The notes under the pieces were generated by a model, which saw nothing but the letters and a program-made list of their open reading frames with translations, made no database searches and had not been told where the DNA came from. Source: Dioscorea cayenensis subsp. rotundata (taxonomy: Eukaryota; Streptophyta; Magnoliopsida; Dioscoreales; Dioscoreaceae). From it: a stretch of DNA of 64,000 nt. Shown here piece after piece: positions 36,776-47,959 of this stretch. Numbering within the stretch: position 1 is the stretch's first letter; every line of letters starts with the position of its first letter. The DNA lies in the NCBI RefSeq assembly GCF_009730915.1, contig NC_052477.1:28282420-28346419 (forward strand). The letters run 5' to 3'. Made by a program: the position numbers and the translations under genes.

Positions 36776-39700
36776 CTCGTAGAATGTTAGTAAATGTCGT
36801 AAATCTTTTATAAATAAAACGTAAAACAATCGGATTTCGACCGCGAACTTCAAATTTAAACGTAGACCTAGTAAAACAATGCGGGAAACAAAAAAACGCT
36901 ATCAGAAACAATAGAAAAAGTTAAACAATACTCAAGTTACTCTTTTAAACAACGACAACGTGCTTTAAGAAAAATACGTAAAATATGTTTAAACAAATGA
37001 CCTCGTGAGGTACCCATCTAGCAACGCTGATGTCAGCTGAAAAGCATTCAATTTAAACAATAACATATTATTTACATGACATAGTACTTTTAGCTAAAAT
37101 CAGCTAACCGTTATTTTAAACACTATATGTATCCTGCTTAAACATAAAAAAAGCTCGACGCCATATAGTAGACTCATGTCGAGTCGAGAACTTTCATCTC
37201 GAACGACGACAACATGTCTTCCTCGCGACAACGACATATATTTCCTTTCGCCTGGGATGGAGGGAAAAATACCGCCCAATCACATCACGCCTAGTCTAAC
37301 CTCTATGCATACAACTCGCAGACTTTTTTTGTTCGCAGCCTCGATCGCCGCTTGTTCTTTACATCTTCTACTTCTTCTTCGTCGCCTTCGCTTTTGTTCT
37401 TCATTTCATTTGGTTCAGACGATCTGGTTTTCAATCGATATATTATGGAAAGTTTTCTGGGTATCGCTAGATTCAACGGGAGGGAAAGAGCGCTAACGCT
37501 CACGTACCGCACTTTCGAATTGGTGTTAGCCGAGATACTGAGTCGATAGTGGTCTCAAGTTTCTCTCGTCGTGGTTAAGTTCATCACACCGTATGGATAT
37601 AAAACCGTCACTAATAGAAAAACGACGTCGACTTCCATCGGATGCGCCACGTCCACTCCATCTTCAAATGTGTCAGTAGTCGATCTCTGTCGTCGAGACG
37701 TAAAAATGCGCCATCGCCGATCCTAACGAAAACGAGGTTTACTCGTCAGAAGTTCCTTTTCTTTTTAATTATTTCACTTGTTCTGGGGTCATTATCGTTT
37801 AAATACGTCCGCCATCGTTAACATATCGGACTAGTCCTTTACGTTATTAGTTAATTGTTTAAGTATTTAATTTAACGCTTAACTATTGTCATTATCGCTA
37901 AAACATTATATTCTCCGCTAACATATCGATCTTTTTCATTCGACCGAGTGTCAGCAGAATTCTGATTCGCGAGAGCTCCCCATTCATCCCTACGGCGACT
38001 CCGGACGGCTGGATGTCTTCTTCCTCGCCGATCATTCTCAAGCGTTGTCGCTGGATATTGGTCAACGCTGACGGTGTCGAACATTTCGTGGACGTATTTC
38101 AAATCATGCAATCAAAAGGAATTTTGACTTCAAATCATAAAGAACGAAAAACATCGAAGCGATCGCTGAATGCAGCCGATGCTTTCGCCGTGCTGCCTTC
38201 ACGCATCAAAAAGAGTATAACAAAAAAATACTTTGTAATCAAGACAATCAACCCGCTCACACACTTGCGGTGGTGGCATAGGTTCAAGGCCACATCCGAA
38301 AAGCGCCCAAAAATGGGTTAGCGCACGAGTGATCTCGTAGCTGCACGACCGCCCTCAGTATAAGGCCATCGACATTCGTATGACACGCTATGGGAACATG
38401 GTGTCCACATACCATACAAGCAGTGCTTGGTTGGGGAAAAAGAGTACGCCCGGTGGTCCTCGACGGCAGCTGACATCTCCGCGCCATGACCGCTTGCTTT
38501 GTACGTGGATAAGGTGGCCGAGACAAATCCCTAGCAGCTGCAAGCGATCGCTGGGAGAGATCGATGATCGCTTTTAAACGCGGCATTCTTTCTTTCAACG
38601 CGTATCGGGATTCAAGAGGGCTTGCGTGCCGCTCGCTTTCGACGGTACCCACCTCCTTGGAAAAATATCGGGCACACTCACCGCGCCACAGTGAAAGATG
38701 GTAACAATGGTTTTTTTCCACGCCGCCTTCTGAGTATAGTCGACAACGAGACCGACGCCAATCGACTCTGGGTTCATATCTAAGTCACGACGCCTTTATA
38801 CGAGGGCCGAGATTATCACTGAGATAATTACCTTCGCTGGCTTCGACAGTCCAAGGGCCTCTGTGAGCGCAATTGCAGAGTCTTCCCTTCTTCGCCACAC
38901 GCGCATCGCCTTCGACATTTCGAGGCCAATTTTTACGAAGCCAACCGCCGACTTGGGGCAGCATCGAGGAGGAGTGCCGGGTCTATATGCTCGCGATCGC
39001 GCTAGGGCATCCACCCGCTAAAGATTTCGACGATACCGCGAATGAATCCGCAGGCCATATCACCCAAGCTCATCACCGGGTCGATTAATAACCTGATATG
39101 GCACATCGTCGAATTATCTGCTCTGGAGGTGATCGCTGCGTGAGATGTATTCGAACGTCACGAGTCGCTCAACGCTTGATCAAGGAAGCTCGCCATTTAC
39201 CCATGACGTAAAAATGGTCGACTCCATAAGGTCTCAGCGAATGTCGATTTTACACTTAACATTTAGTATTACCCTTTAAACATTCTCAATCTTTTGTTTA
39301 ATTACACTTTTTCCCCGACTTTTAAATATTAATCATTTCGCTTATTTAATTACAATAATGTTTAAACATGTCGATCTAATTATTTAACCATCACCGCCTT
39401 TGTTTAACCTTATTTCGCTGTGTCAAGTCGACGCGCACGTTATGTAAATCCCATGCGAGCAAGCCGACTCAAACGGGAGACCCACTTACGCCCGACATAC
39501 ATTCGGGTTAGAGATCATCGGCTGAGTGACACCAAATCTTCGTGTTGGTCGCTCAGCGTCACGATCGCTACGGGCCGATCGACCAACGCAAAGAACTCCC
39601 GGATCTCGCCATCGAACTTGTTCACGCCGAAGGTGGCAAGTTTATGGTATCCCTCGGTAAAACATGTCACAAGCAAAGAATAACGCAGTATGCACACCAA

Positions 39701-42700
39701 CGACATCGACGATGAGCGGGTACTTCACCGCCGATAATTACAAACCGGGCATACAAGGGAAGCTTATATTCCCCATACCCGACGTCACGATGCAGTCTTT
39801 AGACGGAAATCGCGAGCTTCGCTCATGCACCGCCTGATTAGAAGGCAGCCAAGGCCTAGACGAAAGAGGATCGAGTCGCAGCGTTGACGTCCGCGCGAAG
39901 TTACATCGGGCAGCCACCGCCAAGGATCCGCACAATCGACGCATCTGCAGAAATGAAAACTGCCGCCGACTAGGCATTGTTAATAAACCGACGACGATGG
40001 TGGAAACATTGTGTATTTATAACTAATCGAATGTATTTACACTTTGAGACATTGTTATTTTTAAACCTGACACACTCAGAATTAAATATTTCAACCGATG
40101 TTTAAACGATATATGGTATATTTAAACAATGAAACGGAAATGTATACAACTACAACGTAAATTAAACAACTGAAATGAACTCGAATGAAATTTAACCCTC
40201 GCCTTACAATCGAAAAACAAACAAAATTTACATCGAGATATACAAGTCATGTTCTTCGAAAACAAAAACAATGAATCAATCACGTGATCGATGGGCAACT
40301 TTCCATATTTAGTTAAACAATAAGTGCATTCATTTAAACGTAGAAAGTGTTATTTTAAACTGTACACCGTAATTTGAAATATTTAAAACCGATGTTTAAA
40401 CGATATATACTATATTTAAACAACGAAAGTGAAACGTACACAATTACAACGTAAATTAAACAACGAATAAAAACCGAATGGAATTTAACCCGCTTTACAA
40501 TTCAAAAACAAACAAAATTTACATTAAGATATATAAGTCATGTTCTTCGAACACGAAAAACAATGAATTGAATTTGTCCGTATTTACATTTGAAAACAAA
40601 ATCGATACGATATACAAGACATGTTATTCAAAAATGCACTTAACCCGCCGCGACGACCCCTTTGTCACGGACGCCTACCGCCTCCCTCCTAAGTATGCGG
40701 TAACATACCGTAATCCGAGGTAAGGAACGCTCCGTCTGCGGTAGTCAGTAATCTCTCACCCCTACAGCACTCGCCGATAAACCGCATGACGCACGTACGC
40801 CGCAATCGACGCTTCCTTGTTTCGCGCTGGGTTTCGCGGCAGCACGCAGCGGCATTTCGCCGCCGACCGCTTAACTCCATATCGACACAAACGTCGAATA
40901 GATTCCTACCGTCGAGATACGCAAGTCGAGATTAGAATACCGATTTAAATACCAAACATGATATTAATCTGACATAATTAAAGAACTTTACCATGTCCAA
41001 CGCTGCCCTTATCGTCACTCCTCGATACGAAGAATAACGCCCGTATTCTTGTTTATCATCGTCTGTGATCTACGACATGGAAGTCGCCATTCATGATTAT
41101 CTGGAGGACGACAATTTGAACTTCATGCAGTCATGCGACAGCATCCCCGATCATAGCCATAATCAGGCTACATAAAGGCCGTCTCCGCTGATACATAAAC
41201 AACAAGAAGCTGGCTCCGATGACGGAGGCGCTCAGAAGGATACGGTCTTCGTCACCGACTTTAGTACTATGCACACGAAAGTCGCCCATCACATCATCAC
41301 GACCATCTCCTTCCCTCAAGCAACAGAGTAACCTCGTCAGTGACATCGACAAACAACTATTCTTCCACACGACACGAATGCTGAGGTTAAACGACAATGT
41401 ATATTAGAAGACCATATCAGAAATATTTAAACGATATTATCAATCGTTACATGATATTATATATAATTAAACTAGAAGGCTGAAAAACTTAAATGATAAC
41501 ATAATGGTATTAAACACTATTAGGTAATAGTTAAACACTATAAGAAACCCTTTAAACAATATCATAAAAACGTTACACTTACCTCGTCTCATGAGCAACT
41601 GAGGAAGATCCTCATCAACTCCTCGTCAGATTTCGAGTAAGACGACTCAGCCAACCCATTTCTTCTTCTTCTAATAAAAGCTTTCCGAGCCGTCCCCGGT
41701 CCAATTTTTCGATCGGCCTCGATCATCTCTCTCGCTTTCTGCTTGGTCTTCATCAAAGATCTTCCTTCGACGCGGATCGACGGCTGACAGAGATCAACCG
41801 CAGCACATCCTTACATTGTTGTTCTTGTGCTGGATCGCGTCCGGCTTCGACGCTGGGACGACGCGACAAAGATCAACCGCAGTACACTTCCTCATACTGG
41901 TTCTTGTGCTGGTGGGATCGTGTCCCGCTGGGTCAGCAGATCGTTTGGCCACTCGCCACTCAGAATCGGATTCGGACGATCTTCTCAACCGCGGGCTACG
42001 ACAATCAAAGATCATCGGGAGACACACCCTTAACTCGTTTCTCGACCTTCGTGGATCGTGTCCATCTCGACGCCGCATCTTCGCACTGGCCCACCGGGTC
42101 GACGATTTCATCGAGAAGAGAGTCAACCACCTTTCTCAACCGCAGAACGGCCACATCATCTACGATGTCCCTCCACCGCCACGGCCATGTCATCAACTGC
42201 GATAGACTCCAAGAATGATCGACCGACCGATGGTGTCACTATTGTTTCATCGTCACCCAGGCAGGGAGACAGAGGCAGATTGCTCTCCTCTTTTTCGCAA
42301 GTCTCTTCGAACGTGGCCGCTTTGAACGACCTTCCCGACGATGCTCGCCGCTGCCAAATCCCGACGCCTCGCTCGTCCCGTGCTTTGCTCTTTTTCGAGG
42401 GACGGCGCAACTGGCCGCGAACGCCCTTCCAGCCTCCACACGAGCGGCATGCTCGAGGGAAACTCCCGGCCATCAATATTCCGTACGCCCGCGATAAGAG
42501 TCATGCGCGACATCTTCGCCCAATGTCACCGCTGGGCCGCCACCTGCCGGAGGGGCTGCCACGGTCTGGGGGACCGCCGCTGTCGGGTAGGGGGTTGTCG
42601 CAATCGCCGGGGTAGGGGAGGGCTTCTCCCGGGCCGAGGAACGCGCGGGCGCGGGGCTCGGAAGTAGGAGAATCCAGGGCCCAGTCACAAGACGATGAGG

Positions 42701-44700
42701 GCCGCCTCCTCATCCCCGCCTTCGAGCAAGTGGTTCCCTGAGCAATGGCATCCATCCGCTTGGCATTGGGCGCCAACAAATATTTCTTTTCTTCAAAGAT
42801 TCACGAACCACTCGTGAAACTAACATACGTAAACCAAACAATTTCAAATGAGATCATTCATTTTAAAACTATAAAAACTATATATTTAAACGTTATAGAA
42901 TATAATTAAACGGAGAACAAAAATATTTAAACTAAGCATGTAATAATAGTTAAACCAGAATACTAAAGTTAAACGCTTAAATAAAATGTTTAAACATTAA
43001 AGACTTATGTTAGACATCATGTCCACGATTTATTACCTCTTTCCATCGAGCGACGACAAGCTCGCTTTCTACCGCCGCCGCTTCCCGTGAAGTACTTTCA
43101 CCGTAGAAGACAAAGATCCTCGGGATCTCGCCGAACGGACTTTCTTCCCCGCTCCCGGCCACCAGAAAACCGGACGTTAGCGACCGAAGCAACCCCTTTA
43201 ACGCACTCTCGTGTCAGTCTCTTCCCACAAGATCTATCTCGCAGACCCGCTACCGCCAGTGAATATCCTCCATAAGCCACTTCAGGCGTCGCTCGCGCCT
43301 ACGCCAGACGCCCTACTAGGCCGGTAGATCATCGACGTAATCAACGATCCAGCCGAATCGAGCATGATGTATTTGGGAAGAGGATCGTCCCCCACGAGCG
43401 TACACCATCGTGAGTTTCGACAAAAATTATCTTCTTCTCCTCCCTGTCGAACAAGTCGCACTGCAGTGCTTCGATGGAGTCTCGCTGCTCTCGTAGGGTC
43501 TCGATAGATACCGCCTTCGAACGCCGACCGGTTTTCTTCTTCTCGAAAGACCATCGCGGCCGCCATCGCAACGCACTGCAAGAACGAGGGCCACATCTCG
43601 AGGTCTCGAAAACTCACAGCGCTTTTCCCCGATCCTCGAATTTATCGCGCGACCATCGCACTTTTCGCAAAAGAGAATCAAGAAGGGCCCTCTCGTATAC
43701 GGCTTTCCAAACCAAACACTCGCAAACGTGTCCTTCGAATAATCTCCCAAATGTCGAGGGGTCATGTTAACTTTCAATTCGCCTAAGGTCTCCACAACCG
43801 TGCCAAATAGCAACGCCCATTAACTAGGTCGACCGCCATAATCACAAGCCTCGCAGATCGACAAAAAGTTTTGCTGTGAAATATATGCTTTTTAAACCAG
43901 AAACTCGCTATTAAACAGTAGATATAAAATGTTAAAATGTAGACCCATTTTGTTAAACAGAGATCGAATACTTAAACAGAGACAACAAATGTTAAACCAG
44001 AATATCTCATTTCTTAAACGTCAACCTCATTTCAGAAATCGCAACCATATCAAACGAAACTGAAACGACATTATAAATATTACACAAATCATAACAATCG
44101 AGAAAACTATTTCGAGATAGCGATACATACGAAAACGCAAAACAAAACAAAACCCTACCGAGAAATCTCCTCGCAGACTAACAAAACCCCAAATTAGAAA
44201 CTCCCTCAGACTTCAATATCTTCCAACAAAAACAAGTGAGCACAAAACAAAACCGAAAAATCTTTCTTTCAGAATAATAGCTAATATAAAACCATACTCA
44301 ATACCTTTGATCAGAACTCACGAAACGCCAACTAGTCTATGGGACTTCTCCTTCGAGATACCGCTGAAAGGGAAAAGTTCGACGAAATGCTAATTACAGA
44401 GGCTTTCACTGGAGAGTATAACTTCTGAGACTAAAATTTCGAAACTGAAAACCAAGACGCGAGATGAGAAAAAGCAATCAAACTGCCCAATAAATTGCCT
44501 CTGGGGTTACCTCTACTGAAAAACCCCCACCTCCTCAATCGCCGAGATTGGCCGCAGCCCACGACTCCCCACGCAAGGCATTTTCAGTCTAAAATTTCGA
44601 AACTCACTCCGCTCACATCCGTTATAGAGTGCCGTGTTCAAAAAACATAGACTTTAAAAGCGATGAGTGTGTACGAAAAACTAATCTGGGGAATTTTACA
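36776..44700 (-). other. Anomalous block, right version (A/C-rich), gene-like on the minus strand
   Basis: 36776 to about 44290 aligns with 28300-35775 throughout in the same order and orientation. Its differences from that copy are mainly A for G and C for T, plus many indels. Minus-strand peptides that look protein-like include YSKDTFASVWFGKPYTRG (near 43720), GYHKLATFGVNKFDGEIREF (near 39650) and RMDAIAQGTTCSKA (near 42750). Sequence beyond the overlap, about 44300-44690, on the minus strand resembles a GC-rich leader followed by a T-rich intron, which would make it the 5' end of a minus-strand transcription unit. It could instead be a retrotransposon. I saw no reverse transcriptase, integrase or protease motif, and the product is unknown. 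Confidence 0.4.
40090..40640. repeat. Internal ~295-bp duplication (right version)
   Basis: The right-hand counterpart of the duplication at 31660-32175. GATGTTTAAACGATATATGG at 40097 recurs as GATGTTTAAACGATATATAC at 40391, with the flanking GAATGAAATTTAACCC / GAATGGAATTTAACCC and CAAACAAAATTTACAT segments also repeated. Confidence 0.75.
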
Positions 44701-45148
44701 AACTTAAAGCTGCTTTTTGCAATTTCCACTAAAAATAACATCATGCATCAATTTCTTTTTTTTTTTATGGCACTAACATTATAGTGTTTAGACTCAATAA
44801 CTTATAGTATTTCATAAAAATTAGGCAATTTAAGGAATAAAAACAAATATTCTATCCAATTAAAACAAAAAAAAAATTAGTAAGAGCACAGAACCAACAA
44901 CACTAGGTAATCAAAGAATGGCTACATGATCAGCAAGCATGTAGCATATAAACATGAAAATTTACAACCATAACCATTGCAACAGCCAGAAGTTTTCAGT
45001 AATCCTTACAAGTTTACAACCAGAAAACTCAAACTCATCAAATATATATAATGCATAAATATAATGAAAGAACAAGAACCAAAAGTAGTGTTTTTTTCTT
45101 GTTTAAAAAACATGAACATACATACCAATGCAAAGAAGACTCTCCCTT
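44701..45148. other. Spacer and 3' UTR of FERONIA
   Basis: AT-rich, normal-looking plant DNA after the anomalous block. It must include the 3' UTR of the minus-strand FERONIA gene ending at 45149. Nothing else was recognised. Confidence 0.6.
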
Positions 45149-47828
45149 TCACCTTCCTTTCGGATTCATTATTTGAGAGAACACAGCACTGGGAGTAAGC
45201 CCATCAGAGTCCTCACTTGCAAGACTCCGGCCACCGATGCTCATCGTCGTGGTGGTAGTAGTGGTACTAGTACTAATCTCGATACTCCTCGAATCGATAT
45301 CATTGGGGTCTTTCTTTCCGGGCATCAACAACGGCGAGATTTCACCATCATCGGAGACCTTACCAGCAAGTGCGCCACTCTCCTCTGCACTCTCCTGCAA
45401 CTGCAAAGCAAACTCAAGGTTCCACAACACATCGCCCATGGACGGGCGCTCAATGCCCTGGTCAGAGACACACTTCTCGGCTGTTTCCGCGAACTTCTTG
45501 AAGCATTGAGGAGCAATCTTTCCTTTGAGATAAGGATCAATGATTTGATCAAGAATGCCTTTCTTCTGGCAATGCAATGCCCATTCAGCCAAGCTGACCT
45601 GCTCTTTTGGTAGAGCTGGATTGAGAGCAGGCCGAGCACAGAGGACTTCGAACAAGACGACACCGAAAGAGTATACATCCGATTTGTCGGTAAGCTGTTG
45701 TCGCCGGAAATACTCGGGGTCTAAATAACCAAAGCTTCCCTTGACGACAGTGCTAACATGAGTATGATCCAATGTCGGGCCGGTCTTTGAAAGGCCGAAA
45801 TCAGAGACCTTGGCAACCCATTTCTCGTCGAGAAGGATGTTGGTTGTCTTGACGTCTCGGTGGATGATGGTGTGCTTGGCGCCAGTGTGAAGGTAATGCA
45901 GGCCGCGAGCAGCGCCAATGCAGATCTCTAAGCGTTGTCTCCATGGAAGAGGTTGCTTCTGAGTTTTGTAGAGGTGTTCCCGGAGAGTGCCATGAGCCAT
46001 GTAGTCATAAATGAGGATCATTTCACAGTTCTCTTCACAGTAGCCGATGAGGGAGACGAGGTGGCGGTGCCGGAGCTTGGAGAGCATCTCGATCTCAGTT
46101 TGGAATTCATGGATGCCTTGTTCGGAAAGAGGGTTGCCCACGTTTGATGGCGACTTTGGTTGTGCCACCGTCGATCTCGCCTCTGTAGACTTTACCGAAG
46201 CCGCCGACGCCGAGAAGGAGGGCTTCGTCAAAGCCATTGGTGGCGGCTTCGATCTCGGCGAAGGAGAAATGGCGGCAGAGGTTGGAAGGGAGAGATGGGG
46301 CGTAGCTGCCGGTTGTTGTCGTCTTTGCTGAGCCGGCGGAGTGGGAGTTGCCGTAAAGAGAGAGAGGGAGCCAGCCGGATGGACCGTCGCTGGCGCCGGA
46401 GTTCTTCCCGTCCTTTGGTGGCTGCCGGCGGCGGCGGTGGCAGCACAGACAGAAGAACAAGATGAAACCGAGAAACACGAGACCTCCAACGACCCCTCCG
46501 GCGATGGCGGGGGCATTGCTTTTTGATCCGTGATTCGCCGGGATGAGGACCTTGCTGGGATCAACGTCGGGTTCCGGGAGGGGAACGGGGTTGGCTCCGG
46601 CGAGACTGCCATTGCTGCTCTGGATCTTGAAAACTTCGAGGCCGTTCAAGATGGCGTCGTAGTACTGAGGTTTAAGGGAGCTGTCTGGATGGAGCTCAAC
46701 CCAGAGATCGCTCTGACCGGAGCCTTGAGCAATGGCAACGTAGTCTTGGTACACCGGATTGCCGATGCCGTGGGACCAAGCGATCACGTCGGCGCCGACC
46801 TGCGCCGTCTGGTTGTTGACGTAGATGTCGAAGGCTCGCATGTTGACCTTTGTGAAAGGGTAGATGATCTCACAGAAATGGAATCGCAGCAAGTAGTAGA
46901 AGCCGGCATCGACGGTGAGGATCCATGAGAGGTTGCTCTGTTGATTGACGGAGGGATCCGGCCCCATGGTTCTCGCCGTGGAGTAGACGTCATCAGGGGC
47001 GATGTACTCCGGGAGACTGACAGTGTAGTGGATGGAGACATTGGGATCGGCGGAGGTGGTGACGCCGATACCAGCGCCGTAAATGTAAGGGGAGTCGTCG
47101 TCCCAAGAGCGGAAGAGGCCTGAGTCGGCGACGGGGGAGATGGATTGGCCGCCGACGTTGAGACGGTACATGGTTTGAAGAGCCCAGTCTGGTTCAATGG
47201 GGTAGGTGATTGGAGTGCCGCCAGCGACGAGGAGAGGGGTGTTGGTGAAGAGGTCAGGGGAGGAGACGATCTCGATGCCATTGATGAAGGCGTAGGAGTT
47301 GTGGACGGAGGGGGAGGGGGTGAAAGTGAGGTTCAGGCCGCTGGAGGAGACGTTGAGGGAGAACTCACGGATGATGTAGGCGAAGTTAAGGGCGTCGGCG
47401 GTCTGGGATGCGGAGAAGTTGGAGAAGAGGACGGTGGAGGGACTGGCGGTGACGGAGAAGACGCCGGCGGCGGCGGAAGCGGTGGAGGAGTAGTTGGAGG
47501 GGTAGAAGTAGAGGCGGAGGAACTTGCGACCGGCGCCGAGAGGGAAGGAGTAGGTGAAGGCGGAGGAGAAGAGGCGAGCAGTAAGGAAGGGGACACGGGG
47601 GACGGAGGAGTCTTGGGAGCTGGGAGTAGAGCCTGGGGAGGAGAGGGAGGGAGCGTACTTAGATCCGGAGTCACCGAACCATTGCCGGCCGTCGGAGTCG
47701 TTGTCGGCGGAGGAGGCACCGCAGTTGAGGAGGATGACGTCCCGTGGGTCGTAGGGTTCGGAGAAGGAGGAGTTCTGGGCAGAGATGGAGGTGAGGGAGA
47801 GGGTGAGAAGGAGAAGAGTGGGAAGCAT
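45149..47828 (-). CDS. FER: FERONIA orthologue, CrRLK1L receptor kinase, with one frameshift
   Basis: Plasma-membrane malectin-like receptor kinase that in Arabidopsis binds RALF peptides and pectin and controls cell growth, wall integrity, pollen-tube reception and immunity. It is intronless, like FER. Order: signal peptide ([18 protein letters not shown]), two malectin-like domains ([42 protein letters not shown]), membrane segment at about 440-463, juxtamembrane [20 protein letters not shown], and a kinase with [31 protein letters not shown] and [11 protein letters not shown]. It ends [15 protein letters not shown] and then SQIMNPKGR, the signature FER tail. The frame breaks after VAIKRG: GGG in place of GG (the C run at 46137-46139 on the plus strand) moves [11 protein letters not shown] into another frame. 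Skipping one base gives 892 residues. Everything on both sides is intact and conserved, so a base-call indel is more likely than gene death. Confidence 0.95.
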
Positions 47829-47883
47829 GGTGGAGATCTCAATTGGAAGAGTGGAGATGGAGATCAGTGCATGGAGGTGGGAT

Positions 47884-47895
47884 TAGGGTTAGGGT
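47884..47895 (-). promoter_or_regulatory. Double telo-box in the FER leader
   Basis: TTAGGGTTAGGG on the plus strand (AAACCCTAACCC-type on the coding strand) lies about 55 bp upstream of the FER start codon, in a GA-rich leader. Telo-boxes in plant leaders and promoters bind telobox proteins and are associated with growth genes. Confidence 0.6.
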
Positions 47896-47959
47896 TTGGA
47901 GATGGAGAAGGAGATGGTGATGAAGATGGAGAAGGTGGAGAAGGTGTTTATTGAAAAGG

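Noticed and set aside
35588..36911. Long minus-strand open frames of more than 400 codons across the N gap
   Set aside because: They are open only because the 1000 Ns translate as unknown residues. The sequence on either side is not contiguous in reality.
26660..44700. An endogenous pararetrovirus or LTR retrotransposon as the identity of the anomalous block
   Set aside because: I searched both strands for reverse transcriptase, RNase H, integrase and protease motifs and a primer-binding site and saw none. It cannot be excluded because errors could hide them, but it is not supported.
46137..47828. Calling FERONIA a pseudogene
   Set aside because: There is a single one-base lesion in a short homopolymer, with every conserved motif intact on both sides. 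This points to a base-call error, so it is annotated as a CDS with the frameshift noted.
47145..47954. 269-codon plus-strand frame, Gly/Glu/Val-rich
   Set aside because: It is antisense to the FERONIA ectodomain and is kept open by its codon usage. The minus strand has full malectin-domain homology.
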